Part shown: positions 9,690-18,906 of the stretch, piece by piece | How the letters are laid out: every line of letters begins with the position of its first letter | Numbering within the stretch: position 1 is the stretch's first letter | NCBI RefSeq assembly: GCF_029392815.1 | Contig: NZ_CP113942.1 | Location: forward strand, 620,001-684,000 | DNA from: Bifidobacterium sp. ESL0682 | Lineage (GTDB): Bacteria > Actinomycetota > Actinomycetes > Actinomycetales > Bifidobacteriaceae | Direction of reading: 5' to 3' | Length of the DNA: 64,000 nt | Translations under genes and position numbers: made by a program | The notes under the pieces: model-generated | The model's database searches: none | Seen by the model: the letters and a program-made list of their open reading frames with translations, nothing else | Told to the model about the DNA's origin: nothing

Positions 9690-10634
9690 ATGAATGCAAC
9701 AACTGCAGGCGCGGCACCTGTTTTGAACACACATGCCGACAGCGTCACGAAGAAAGCCACTAAGCGAGTCAAACGGCAGCATCGTAAACTCGCCGATGCC
9801 ACCTACTACTGGATGGTCTGGCCTTTTGTCATCCTCTTCGCTATTTTCCAGACTTTGCCGATGCTCATCGGCATCTTCTTCAGCTTCACGAACTATGCAG
9901 GATATGGCAAATGGCATATGGTTGGGTTTTCGAACTACGCCAACCTTTTCCAGGACGACCGTGCACTCCATTCCTACATCTTCACGTTCCTCTTCTCCAT
10001 CGTTGCGACCATCCTGACTAATGTCATCTCGTTGGCCGTGGCACTGCTTTTGAATGCGAAGATTAAGTTCCGCAATTTCTTCCGTGGTGTCTTCTTCATC
10101 CCCTACGTGCTTTCGATGCTGATTATCGGCTATGTATTCCAGTTCTTCTTCTCGAAGTCCGTTCCGAAGATCTTCTCGTCGATTCCATTGTTGCGAGACA
10201 ATATCTTGACCAATGAGCACTGGGCCTGGTTGCCGATCGTAATCGTGACGGTATGGCAGGCGTGCGCGTTCGCCATCATCATCTACCTGGCCGGTCTGCA
10301 GACCATCCCGCAAGATATCTACGAAGCTGCTTCGCTGGATGGCGCCACCGGATTCAAGGCGTTCAAATCCATTACGTTGCCGCTGATCATGGGCTACGTC
10401 ACCGTCAATGTGGTGCTCAACGTCAAGAACTTCATGCAGGCCTTCGACCAGATTGTCGCCTTGACTGATGGCGGACCTGGCACGGCCACCGAATCCGTGA
10501 CACTACAGATCTACAACGGCGGTTTTACCGGCGGCGAATTCGCCTACCAGTCCGCTGATGCGGCGCTGTTATTCATCGTTATCACCATCATCTCGCTGAT
10601 CCAGCTCAAAGTGCTGAATCCGAAGGAGGACTGA
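9690..10634 (+). CDS. Sugar ABC transporter permease, MalF type
   Basis: About 314 residues with six predicted membrane helices. The conserved binding-protein-dependent permease loop EAASLDGATGFKAF contacts the ATPase. The GGPGTATESVTLQIY stretch near the end is typical of CUT1 first permeases. I take ATG 9690, which follows a GGAAGAGG site and begins 16 bases after the binding-protein stop. Second gene of the transporter operon. Confidence 0.93.
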   Translation: MNATTAGAAPVLNTHADSVTKKATKRVKRQHRKLADATYYWMVWPFVILFAIFQTLPMLIGIFFSFTNYAGYGKWHMVGFSNYANLFQDDRALHSYIFTFLFSIVATILTNVISLAVALLLNAKIKFRNFFRGVFFIPYVLSMLIIGYVFQFFFSKSVPKIFSSIPLLRDNILTNEHWAWLPIVIVTVWQACAFAIIIYLAGLQTIPQDIYEAASLDGATGFKAFKSITLPLIMGYVTVNVVLNVKNFMQAFDQIVALTDGGPGTATESVTLQIYNGGFTGGEFAYQSADAALLFIVITIISLIQLKVLNPKED

Positions 10635-10637
10635 AAC

Positions 10638-11522
10638 ATGTCCATGTCGCAAGTTTCCAATGTATCCGCTCACTCCAAACGTGCGGTAAAGCCCTCCAAG
10701 GATCATCATCGCATCAACTGGTGGGCCACGGCCCTGGTCGCGGTGTGCTCGCTGACGATTTTTGTGCCGCTTTACTTCGCGATCTCTGTGGCATTGAAGA
10801 CCCCGAAGCAACTGACGCAGGGCAACGGCTTCGAATGGCCGAACCCGATCAACTGGCACAACTTCGTGACTGCGTGGCAGCGTACCAACTTCCCACAAGC
10901 CCTGATGAACACCGCGTTCATCACTGTCTTCGCGGTGGCATTCACCATCCTCACCAGCTCGATGGTGGCCTATGCGCTCGCGCGCAACATGAACCGTCCG
11001 TTCTTCAAGTTCGTTTACTACTATCTGCTGGCGGCCATGTTCATTCCTTTTCCGATCATCATGCTGCCGATGGTCAAGGAGACGGGCATTCTCCATCTGG
11101 ACAACCAGATTGGTCTGATTATCCTCTACACGCTTTACGGCCTGTCGATGAACATCTTCCTGTACACCACATATCTGAAGTCCATTCCCATGGAGCTTGA
11201 GGAGGCGGCGCGTGTAGACGGTGCCTCCACGTGGCGTGCATTCTGGCAGGTTATCTTCCCGCTGCTAATGCCGATGAACGCGACTGTGGGCATCATCACC
11301 TGCGTATGGGCGTGGAACGACTTCATGATGCCGTTGGTGGTTTTGACCGATCCAAGTGCTCGGACACTGACCTTGGCGCAGTATGTGTTCCAGGGCACGT
11401 ACAACACCGATTACACCGTGGCGTTCGCCTCATATCTGATGGCGATGGCTCCGTTGCTGATCGTATACGTCTTCTCGCAACGCTGGGTCATCTCCGGGGT
11501 GGTTAGAGGCTCCGTCAAGTGA
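10638..11522 (+). CDS. Sugar ABC transporter permease, MalG type
   Basis: 294 residues with six membrane helices. The EAA loop is EEAARVDGASTWRAFWQV, followed by PLLMP, as in MalG-like subunits. It starts 3 bases after the previous stop behind GGAGGA, so the two permeases are translationally coupled. It ends the operon before a long hairpin. Confidence 0.93.
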   Translation: MSMSQVSNVSAHSKRAVKPSKDHHRINWWATALVAVCSLTIFVPLYFAISVALKTPKQLTQGNGFEWPNPINWHNFVTAWQRTNFPQALMNTAFITVFAVAFTILTSSMVAYALARNMNRPFFKFVYYYLLAAMFIPFPIIMLPMVKETGILHLDNQIGLIILYTLYGLSMNIFLYTTYLKSIPMELEEAARVDGASTWRAFWQVIFPLLMPMNATVGIITCVWAWNDFMMPLVVLTDPSARTLTLAQYVFQGTYNTDYTVAFASYLMAMAPLLIVYVFSQRWVISGVVRGSVK

Positions 11523-11569
11523 TGTTTGAGTAATCGAACGGCCTTGCTGTTTCCGAGTCCGATGCCATA

Positions 11570-11607
11570 CAGATATTGCCGACCTGTCAATAGGTCGGCA
11601 ATATCTG
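11570..11607 (+). terminator. Long hairpin closing the sugar transporter operon
   Basis: A perfect 16-bp stem (CAGATATTGCCGACCT / AGGTCGGCAATATCTG) closes a 6-base loop 47 bases after the last permease. Only a short T-poor tail follows, so termination may be partial. Confidence 0.65.
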
Positions 11608-11700
11608 TTGTGAGACAAGGTTGAGACCGGACTGCTATAGTTTTCTTCAAGGTTACAATTACTTTTATACGGGAATTCCGGTCGTTACCGACCGAGAAAG

Positions 11701-12792
11701 TTGCGGGTTGCATTGAAGAACAGGGATTTGTGGGTCAACGGGTTACGTCCAAAGACATTGCCGGCGTCGATTGCACCGGTTCTCGTTGGTGTGGTGACGG
11801 CCTATCGTCTTCTGGAAGCCAAGGCGGCCGCCGGTTGCGCGGTCAAGCCAGATGAGTTGCAGGGATGCACGGCAACACCATCACCGGCGGCTTCCGGTGC
11901 TTTTTCAGTCAGTATTTCGGCAGGCATGTTCGCTCTGGTTTCCGTATTGTGCGTCATTGTCGCCTTGTTCCTGCAGATTGCCGTCAATTTTGCCAATGAT
12001 TACTCCGACGGTATCCGAGGCACTGATGCCGGTCGAGGCGCCAGTGAGTTCCAAACCGCCAAACCGCAGCGTCTGACCGCTTCCGGTCTGGTTGTGCCCA
12101 AGCAGGTGCTCGCCGCTGCGGGCATCAATGCTCTTATCGCCTGCCTCGCCGGCCTTGCGGCCGTTGCACTCACCGGTCATTGGTGGATGATTATTCTTGG
12201 TGTGTTCTGCCTGCTTGCCGGATGGTTCTATACAGGTGGCAAGCACCCGTACGGCTATGCCGGTTTCGGCGAGATCGGTGTCTTCGTCTTCTTCGGTCTT
12301 GTGGCGGTGCTTGGCACCCAGTATGTGCTGACCGGTGGCATCAACATTGCAGGCGTCGTCGGCGCCGTGCTTTGCGGCCTTTATTCCTGCGCCATCCTCA
12401 TGGTCAACAACCTGCGTGACGTCGAGGAAGACAAGGTCAGCGGCAAGATGACGCTCGGCGTGATTCTCGGCCCCAAGACAGCACGTACCGTGTTGCTTGT
12501 CGTTTATTTGCTCTCAGTAGTCATCACCATCGTTGTCGCGCTCACGCCTCTGGTTCACACCTTGCTGTCGTTCGTCCCCTCACTGGCCCTGTTCATGGGC
12601 AGAGTGAGCATTATCGGCATGGTTTTGACGGTTTTGGCGCTGGTCTTGGCGTTCGTGATTATCAAGATTGCCATGGATACCGTCAACAGTATCAATGCCG
12701 GGAATTTCGTCAAGGCGTTGCCGATGTGCAGCATGACGCTGCTCCTGTTCGCACTGATTTTCATCATCTCGGAACTTGCTTTGGGAATGTGA
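11701..12792 (+). CDS. menA: 1,4-dihydroxy-2-naphthoate polyprenyltransferase
   Basis: An integral membrane UbiA-family prenyltransferase of 363 residues that attaches a polyprenyl chain to the naphthoate head group to make demethylmenaquinone. The first Asp motif is NFANDYSDGIRGTD and the second is NNLRDVEEDKVSGK. A ~35-residue insert rich in Ala and Cys separates helix 1 from the first Asp motif. The start appears to be TTG at 11701; the ribosome site is weak, so a later start is possible. With the polyprenyl diphosphate synthase at 37 kb it could supply quinone for the respiratory genes. No other men genes are in the window. Confidence 0.9.
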   Translation: MRVALKNRDLWVNGLRPKTLPASIAPVLVGVVTAYRLLEAKAAAGCAVKPDELQGCTATPSPAASGAFSVSISAGMFALVSVLCVIVALFLQIAVNFANDYSDGIRGTDAGRGASEFQTAKPQRLTASGLVVPKQVLAAAGINALIACLAGLAAVALTGHWWMIILGVFCLLAGWFYTGGKHPYGYAGFGEIGVFVFFGLVAVLGTQYVLTGGINIAGVVGAVLCGLYSCAILMVNNLRDVEEDKVSGKMTLGVILGPKTARTVLLVVYLLSVVITIVVALTPLVHTLLSFVPSLALFMGRVSIIGMVLTVLALVLAFVIIKIAMDTVNSINAGNFVKALPMCSMTLLLFALIFIISELALGM

Positions 12793-12850
12793 TTGAGAAC
12801 GTTCACAATTTCTTGGCTCGGCCGTCCCATTCATCGCCTACCATTGAACT

Positions 12851-13594
12851 ATGACTTATAAATTAGTATTGCTCCGGCACGGCCAGAGCGCATGGAATAA
12901 AACAAACCAGTTCACCGGCTGGGTCGATGTTCCGCTCACTGAGCAGGGCGTCGAGGAAGCCAAGCGCGGTGGCCAGCTCCTGAAAGAGAAGAATGTCCTC
13001 CCCGACATCGTCTTCACTTCGCTGCTGCGTCGCGCGATCAACACCGCCAACTATGCCCTGGATGAGGCTGATCGCCTCTGGATTCCGGTGAAGCGCAGCT
13101 GGAGGCTCAACGAGCGTCACTATGGCGCCCTGCAGGGCAAGAACAAGTCTGAAATTCGTGAGAAGTATGGCGACGAGAAGTTCATGATTTGGCGTCGTTC
13201 CTACGGCACCCCGCCGCCGGAGATCGATCCGAGTGACGAGTTTTCGCAGAATAGCGATCCTCGTTACGCCGGCGATCCGGTGCCCGAGACCGAGGCCCTG
13301 GCCAACGTCGTTACCCGCGTGACCCCGTACTGGGAATCCGAGATCGTCCCTGAACTCAAGAGCGGCAAGACCGTCATGATTGCCGCGCACGGCAACTCCC
13401 TGCGCGCCATCGTCAAGATGCTCGACGGCTTGAGCGAAGAGGAAATCTCCAAGGTCAATATTCCTACGGCTATTCCGCTGGTCTATGAGCTTGACGAGGA
13501 CATGAAGCCGATCAAGCCTCGTGGCGAGTATCTCGACCCCGAAGCTGCTGCCGCTGGCGCTGCTGCCGTGGCTGCCCAGGGTCAGCAGAAGTAA
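12851..13594 (+). CDS. gpmA: 2,3-bisphosphoglycerate-dependent phosphoglycerate mutase
   Basis: Interconverts 3- and 2-phosphoglycerate in glycolysis. The N-terminus carries the phosphohistidine motif [10 protein letters not shown] and the family sequence [10 protein letters not shown]. The second histidine lies in [11 protein letters not shown]. It is 247 residues with an Ala-rich tail after the conserved GEYLDPE. It stands alone, with a terminator directly after it. Confidence 0.97.
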   Translation: MTYKLVLLRHGQSAWNKTNQFTGWVDVPLTEQGVEEAKRGGQLLKEKNVLPDIVFTSLLRRAINTANYALDEADRLWIPVKRSWRLNERHYGALQGKNKSEIREKYGDEKFMIWRRSYGTPPPEIDPSDEFSQNSDPRYAGDPVPETEALANVVTRVTPYWESEIVPELKSGKTVMIAAHGNSLRAIVKMLDGLSEEEISKVNIPTAIPLVYELDEDMKPIKPRGEYLDPEAAAAGAAAVAAQGQQK

Positions 13595-13617
13595 GTCCTC
13601 GACTTTACGACTGAAGC

Positions 13618-13655
13618 AAAAAGGCGAATCACAATCTTATGTGATTCGCCTTTTT
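13618..13655. terminator. Bidirectional terminator between gpmA and phoU
   Basis: A 15-bp perfect stem AAAAAGGCGAATCAC / GTGATTCGCCTTTTT around an 8-base loop, with A and T runs on both sides. It can stop transcription of gpmA; it lies about 155 bases beyond the convergent phoU. Confidence 0.9.
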
Positions 13656-13810
13656 CATGTGATAAGGCCGAAATTGATGAATCGATGATGAATCATGTTA
13701 GAGTCCATCCAATCATTCCTTGTTTGGCCGTGATTATTACAGATTAGAGAAGCAAAGACCAATACAAGGCAATGGTTTCGGCAACGAACGGGTGCTCGAG
13801 TCTTGGCGTC

Positions 13811-14488
13811 TCAGTCCTCGTCCAAATCTTTCGGTTCCTTGCTGGGATCGAAGCCTGAGACGATATAGATCACCTGACGGGCCGTGGAAACGGCGTGGTC
13901 TCCGAGACGCTCCATGAACCGCGCGGTCAGTACCACATCGATGAGCTGTTGCTTTGTGCCCTTCCATGAATCATCGAGCACAAGTTCGAAGCTTTCCTGA
14001 TGCAGTTCGTCGAGTTGATTGTCGTCGGCGATGACTTGCTGTGCCAACGTCGCGTCGCGGTCGGCAAGCATTTCCGGTAATCTGTCGGCGGTGACGTCAA
14101 GCAACTGACGCATGGATTCGAAGATTTCACGGGTCTTCTCATCATCAGGCAACGCAGAGTCCGGATTAGCGCGATATGCTGTCTGAGCGATATGCTGGGC
14201 AAGATCGCCCATGCGTTCGATGGTGGAGGCCAGGCGCAGCGTGGCGACAACCACACGCAAATCTGTGGCCACCGGGTTTTGCTGTGCCAAGAGTTTTACA
14301 CATTGGTCAAGAATCCTTTTCTCCAATGCATCGATGGCTTCGTCGCCGTCAATCACCGCTTTCGCGGCATTCATATCCTCGTCCATCAGCGCTTTGCCGG
14401 CTCCGTGAATGGCCACACGGACTCTGTTGGTCATGTCTTCAAGGTCATCGGCGACCGCTTTGAGTTCTCCGTTGTAGATGACTCGCAT
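13811..14488 (-). CDS. phoU: Phosphate signalling protein PhoU
   Basis: 225 residues built of two PhoU repeats, each a three-helix bundle. The conserved metal-binding patches ERMGDLAQHI (first repeat) and ERLGDHAVSTARQ (second repeat) are intact. PhoU links the Pst phosphate importer to a sensor kinase and represses the regulon when phosphate is plentiful. The pst and kinase genes are not next to it, so it is an isolated phoU. Confidence 0.95.
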   Translation of the reverse strand: MRVIYNGELKAVADDLEDMTNRVRVAIHGAGKALMDEDMNAAKAVIDGDEAIDALEKRILDQCVKLLAQQNPVATDLRVVVATLRLASTIERMGDLAQHIAQTAYRANPDSALPDDEKTREIFESMRQLLDVTADRLPEMLADRDATLAQQVIADDNQLDELHQESFELVLDDSWKGTKQQLIDVVLTARFMERLGDHAVSTARQVIYIVSGFDPSKEPKDLDED

Positions 14489-14606
14489 ATAGGCCTCTTT
14501 CTTAGTTTCTGATTATCGGTTGGTATGCGTTACGGACGAATTGTCGAATGATGGAATCGGTTTGAGGTCTGGCTGCATCAGCGTGAATGCGCGGTTGCGG
14601 CTTGAA

Positions 14607-14864
14607 TCAGTTGGCGCCGAGCCTGCGGTAGTCCCAGCGGTCGAAGTGCTCCCAAATCAGCATCAACATGCCGATGATGACGCCGGCTGAGCACAGAATA
14701 ACGGCTTGTAGGACATGGAATCCGCATGCCAGCAATATGATGCTGATCAACAGGGCGATAAGCCACCAACTGGTTACGATGAGGAACGTCTTGCGCAAAT
14801 CGACCTGAACGGGCTTCGGCGCTGGTTTGCAGACGTCGGGATTGATGATCGGGGCAAACTTCAT
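14607..14864 (-). CDS. Small two-helix membrane protein, DUF2530-like
   Basis: 85 residues with two membrane segments (about 28-49 and 53-70) after a proline-rich cytoplasmic start, ending in WEHFDRWDYRRLG. Size and arrangement resemble the actinobacterial DUF2530 proteins of unknown function. It lies about 120 bases upstream of phoU on the same strand. Confidence 0.65.
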   Translation of the reverse strand: MKFAPIINPDVCKPAPKPVQVDLRKTFLIVTSWWLIALLISIILLACGFHVLQAVILCSAGVIIGMLMLIWEHFDRWDYRRLGAN

Positions 14865-14983
14865 ACCTCATATTTTAGTGGTTGGGGTTAACCTTGAGTT
14901 GGCTATACGCTGATTATGCTGTCAATCCGGTAGAAGAGCTATGAGAGCATGGTGCAAGCGTAAAAGATAAGGAGCTCCGCCAA

Positions 14984-16509
14984 GTGTATTCGATTCACCC
15001 GGTCATCAAGCGGTATGCCTGGGGCTCCTATACCCATTTGCAGAAGATATTCGCCTCACAATTGGCGGGGAATCCGAGTCGGCAGGGCAGCAATCTGCTG
15101 ACGGGCAGGCTCCGGGTGATGAAGGTCCTATTGCGGAGATGTGGTTCAGCGGCCACGCTCAATGGCCTTCGACGGTGGACGTGAGTAATGAGGAAAGGCC
15201 TGAGTCGCACTCCCGGAACGGCAAATTCGCGGCCAAACATCATTCGGCTTTACCTGAGACAGAGCAGTGTTCAACTGACAGCGTTTCAACGACATTGACC
15301 AATCTGATTCGCAGCGATCCGGAGGCTATGCTGGGTACACGTTGCTCAAGCAAATTCGGACCGGTGCTGCCGTATCTGCTCAAGGTGATTTCCGCGAGGA
15401 TTCCGCTTTCTCTCCAGGTTCATCCCGTCGATTTTCTCGCCCGTGCCGGTTTCAATGCCGAAAACGCTACCGGCAAACCGATGGATGCCCCGGACCGTTC
15501 CTTCAAAGATACGGTAGCGAAGAACGAGATGGTGGTCGCTCTTGAGCCGTTCAGGGCTTGTGTGGGTTTCGCTTCGCCTGCGTTTATGCTGGCAAATCTC
15601 ACACTGGTCGACCACCCTGTGGCCTCTCGCATGGTGGAGGCGTTGACGCCGCGATTGCGCCAGGAGAAGTTCGGTGCTCCGACAACGGTCACAAACGTTG
15701 CGGACCAGGATTTCGCCGAGGCCGATGCCATGATGCCTGTGGCTTCCATGGTGTGGCAACCGTCTCATAAGCGTGTCTTCCGTGCCTTTCATGCTGCAGT
15801 GACGGCGGGTCCGGTCTCCGGCTTGCAACAGGCGTTGAAGAAGGCCGCCTCTCAGGTTTCCGATGACCGCTCTCGGCTCGCTTTCAGCCTTGCCCTTTCG
15901 GCGGCTGAGGCATTTGAAGGTGATCCGAGCGTCTTGGCGCTGCTGATGATGAATCCGGTGGAACTTGAGGAGGGTGAGTCTGTTTTCATCCCTGCAGGCA
16001 CGCCGCATGCCTATATCCACGGCACCGGTGTGGAGGTCATGACCAATTCCGACAACGTCTTGCGTGCCGGGATGACGGTCAAGCACAAAGACATCGCCAA
16101 CGTTCTGCAAAGCCTCGATTGCAGTTCGGCGCCGCCCATTGACCCAGGTGTCAATTGGATGGGCGATTTGGGCACGATGTTCAGCAATCGTGTCGTCTAT
16201 CGGCCACGCATCGACGAATTTATGCTCAGTTACGGTCGTGTCGGCACAGGGCATCATCCGTGGCCGATGGTTGAGCGGCTGACCCGTCGCTATGGTCGGT
16301 TGGTGACGTTGGGTGCGCGGTACACCAGGCATTTCGGGCCGCGAATTGTTGTGTGCTTGCAGGGGGCCGTGCAGGTGATTGGCGCGAGACAAAGCAGAGT
16401 CTTGCATGGGGGAGAAGCGGTTTTTGTCCCTGCCAGCGACGGGCGCATTCAGATTGGTTCCGATGGTGACGAGACGGGTTCGTTCATTGTAGTCTCCACG
16501 CAGATATGA
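14984..16509 (+). CDS. manA: Mannose-6-phosphate isomerase, class I (frameshift in this sequence)
   Basis: Interconverts fructose- and mannose-6-phosphate. The N-terminus YSIHPVIKRYAWGSYTHLQ and the zinc-site pieces IPLSLQVHPVDFLARAG and GTPHAYIHGTGVEVMTNSDN are typical of type I enzymes. The start is GTG at 14984 with AAGGAG 9 bases before. The frame breaks at the G run 15067-15070. One added G gives LAGESESAGQQSADG leading into the PIAEMWFSGH motif, so a missing base is the simplest reading. The C-terminal cupin-like part is complete. It may also serve wall-glycan or mannose use. Confidence 0.9.
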
Positions 16510-16811
16510 ACGATGGTGCCGAGCTTCGAAACCGATGCCGAACTGTATGTCGTTATTGGATAATTCTGTTTATGCAATAAGAATTTTCTTGTCTGTTTGT
16601 GAAGAAAATGTGACACGCCGAACAAACGATATATTCCGCGGTTTTCCGCCGATTAAAAGGTAAAACGATGATGGAAAATCCGAGATTGAAGTATTCTGGT
16701 AGCAGAATTTAAGAAGTGATGGTGTGCCTTTCCGGTCTTTATTGCTACGGTGTTGTTCCGGTAAAGTCAGCAGGTATCTGTCATACGCAATGTTTCGCAA
16801 GGAGTTGGTCT
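16510..16811. other. Intergenic region manA to CHAP gene
   Basis: About 300 AT-rich bases without a credible gene. A promoter for the CHAP gene is likely here. I see no strong hairpin. Confidence 0.6.
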
Positions 16812-17743
16812 ATGAGTCACGGTGCGCATAAGGCGCAGGGGCGTACGTCGCGTCGATCCAATATCGTCGCTTCGCTCTTCGCTCCTACCAAAGCGACCCA
16901 CTCGACGAAGGCCGTGCGACAGGCCCAGGCTGTTGTCACCAATGGCGCCATGGTTGATTTGGCTCCCGAGGTCGTCGATAAGATCAATGAGATCATCCCA
17001 CCCACTCGTCGTTCCATCCGCCTGTCTCGCGAAAATGAGAACCGGCATCATGCAGCCGTCGTTTCGGTCTCTCTGGCCGCTCTTGTGGGTGCTACCGCAA
17101 CGGCTATGATGGCCGGCAATCCCGGTCGTGCCACGTTCGCGTCCGGCGAAGAAACCACCACTACTTCAACTTTGAGTCCTGTAGGTGCGGCCTCGCGTTC
17201 CGAGGACCGTACCCCTCTGCGTCAGGCAGGTGCGTCGGGTGAGGGCTCATGGAGTTTGGGCGCAACCAATACGTCACTGGATGTCTCGTCGATGTCCAAG
17301 TCGATTGCCAGCAACCCTCAGGTCGCAGCGTTGATGGATCAGGATTATTCGACGTTGCCGGCAGGTTTCAATCCCAACCATGCTACCGGTGATTCCGGTA
17401 ATGCCTATGAATTCAGCCAGTGCACGTGGTGGGTTTATGTTCGTCGCCATCAGCTCGGTCTTCCTGTTGGCTCGCAAATGGGCAATGGTGCACAGTGGGC
17501 TTCCTCAGCCCGTTCCTTGGGCTATTGGGTCGATAACACCGCGCGTCATGCCGGCGATATCATGGTCTTTGCTGCTGGCCAGGACGGTTCCAATTCGACC
17601 TGTGGCCATGTCGCCATCATCGAGCAGGTCAATCCTGATGGTTCGGTGACCACCTCTGAATGTGGAGCCGCTTTGCAGGCAAGACGATATCGAGGACCTT
17701 CACGGCTGCTCAGGTTGCAGCGCATCAGGTCATTCACTACTGA
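16812..17743 (+). CDS. Secreted/anchored CHAP-domain amidase (frameshift near the end)
   Basis: Starts at ATG 16812 behind AAGGAG. Residues 78-97 form a single hydrophobic segment (VVSVSLAALVGATATAMMAG), a signal or anchor after a long basic N-terminus. A low-complexity Thr/Ser linker leads to a C-terminal CHAP domain with the catalytic Cys in EFSQCTWWVYVRR and the His in TCGHVAIIEQV. CHAP enzymes cut peptidoglycan stem peptides or cross-bridges. The frame breaks at 17678-17679 (GG): one more G gives LQGKTISRTFTAAQVAAHQV and a stop at 17743, the expected family end. An NlpC/P60 protein follows. Confidence 0.88.
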
Positions 17744-17953
17744 TAATTTTCCTCATTATTTCAGCTGTCCGGCTAAATCCGTGTTTTCTCTAAACAGATG
17801 GTTGACCAATCGTTAAGCAGCTTTATCGCAGGATTTTGCTTTTGGATTTGTGTGTTTCAAGATATTTTGGACACGAAGAAGATGTTGGCATTGCTTGGTT
17901 TCTGTCGTTGAACGGCAACGGATGTTGTTGCCGCTATCTGATAGCCTGAAAAT

Positions 17954-18712
17954 ATGATGAAACCTTCGAAGATTTGTGCATCTGTAGCGGCGGTCGTTCT
18001 GACGGCGTCGGTTCTGTTTGCATTTTCTCCCACCGCTTCCGCTACCAATGAAAACAATGACCCTGTTACTTCTTCACGTTCGTTCCGCAAGGTCAATATC
18101 GTTCGTAGGGATTTGCTGAAGGAATCCACCTCCACCGAAGTCGACACGCAGTCGAATTGGGGAGGCATTGAATCGTTGAATGTCCCGCAAACTCAATCGC
18201 AGGCTGAGAAGGACGCTGCTGCAGCCAAGCAGCATGCCGATGAAGCTGCAGCAGCGGCAGCATCGAGAGCGGCAACACGTTACCCTGCGGCCGCGGCGAG
18301 TGGCCAGTCCGCTGCTGCCAATAATGATGCCCAGCCGGTGACGGTAACACCTCCTAATGGTGCTTCGGCTTCGGCTTTGGTGAATTTCGCCATGCAGTTC
18401 GATGGCAAGGTTCCCTATCTGCTGGGTGGCAACACTACTGCTGGTTGGGATTGTTCTGGTTTTGTGCAGTATGTCTACGCGCAAATGGGCATTACTTTGG
18501 TGCACTCTTCCGGAGCTCAGGCTACGGCCGGTCGCGCCGTTCCCGATTTGTCACAGGCTGTGCCCGGCGACATTTTGGCCAATGCTGATCATGCGGCTAT
18601 CTATATCGGCAACGGTATGGTAATCAATGCCCTCAGGCCGGGTAAACTTACTGGCTGCTCTCGCGTGGTGGATGCGTTCACCAGCAGCTACTCCATTCGA
18701 CGACTTCTCTAG
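17954..18712 (+). CDS. Secreted NlpC/P60 peptidoglycan endopeptidase
   Basis: 252 residues. A signal peptide (SVAAVVLTASVLFAFSP, cleavage after ASA near residue 30) precedes a charged region and an Ala-rich coiled stretch (about residues 75-115). The C-terminal NlpC/P60 domain has Cys in WDCSGFVQYVY, His in ADHAAIYIGNGMVINA and a polar third residue further on. It probably hydrolyses gamma-D-Glu-diamino-acid bonds in wall remodelling or cell separation. It may share a role with the CHAP protein just upstream. The ribosome site is weak. Confidence 0.92.
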   Translation: MMKPSKICASVAAVVLTASVLFAFSPTASATNENNDPVTSSRSFRKVNIVRRDLLKESTSTEVDTQSNWGGIESLNVPQTQSQAEKDAAAAKQHADEAAAAAASRAATRYPAAAASGQSAAANNDAQPVTVTPPNGASASALVNFAMQFDGKVPYLLGGNTTAGWDCSGFVQYVYAQMGITLVHSSGAQATAGRAVPDLSQAVPGDILANADHAAIYIGNGMVINALRPGKLTGCSRVVDAFTSSYSIRRLL

Positions 18713-18780
18713 GAGTAAAACGAAGATTCCAATAGGTTTTCTATTCGGCTATTTATGAGTCTTTTGGCTAATTTTGTATC

Positions 18781-18811
18781 AAAAACGCGTCTCTTTTCAG
18801 GCGCGTTTTTT
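18781..18811 (+). terminator. Terminator after the NlpC/P60 gene
   Basis: AAAAACGCG pairs with CGCGTTTTT around a 12-base loop and runs into T residues, about 70 bases after the stop. Confidence 0.8.
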
Positions 18812-18906
18812 GATATCCGGAGAAGAAAGATGCCGTTTTGAGCCAAGGCTGGTATCCTTGAGATAGAGCCGTTATCGACGGCGTCATGTATGTCAAGGAG
18901 GTAGTC

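Noticed and set aside
17744-17953. Cyclic-di-AMP (ydaO-type) riboswitch before the NlpC/P60 gene
   Set aside because: Such switches often precede wall hydrolases in actinobacteria, but I could not find the conserved ydaO motifs here.
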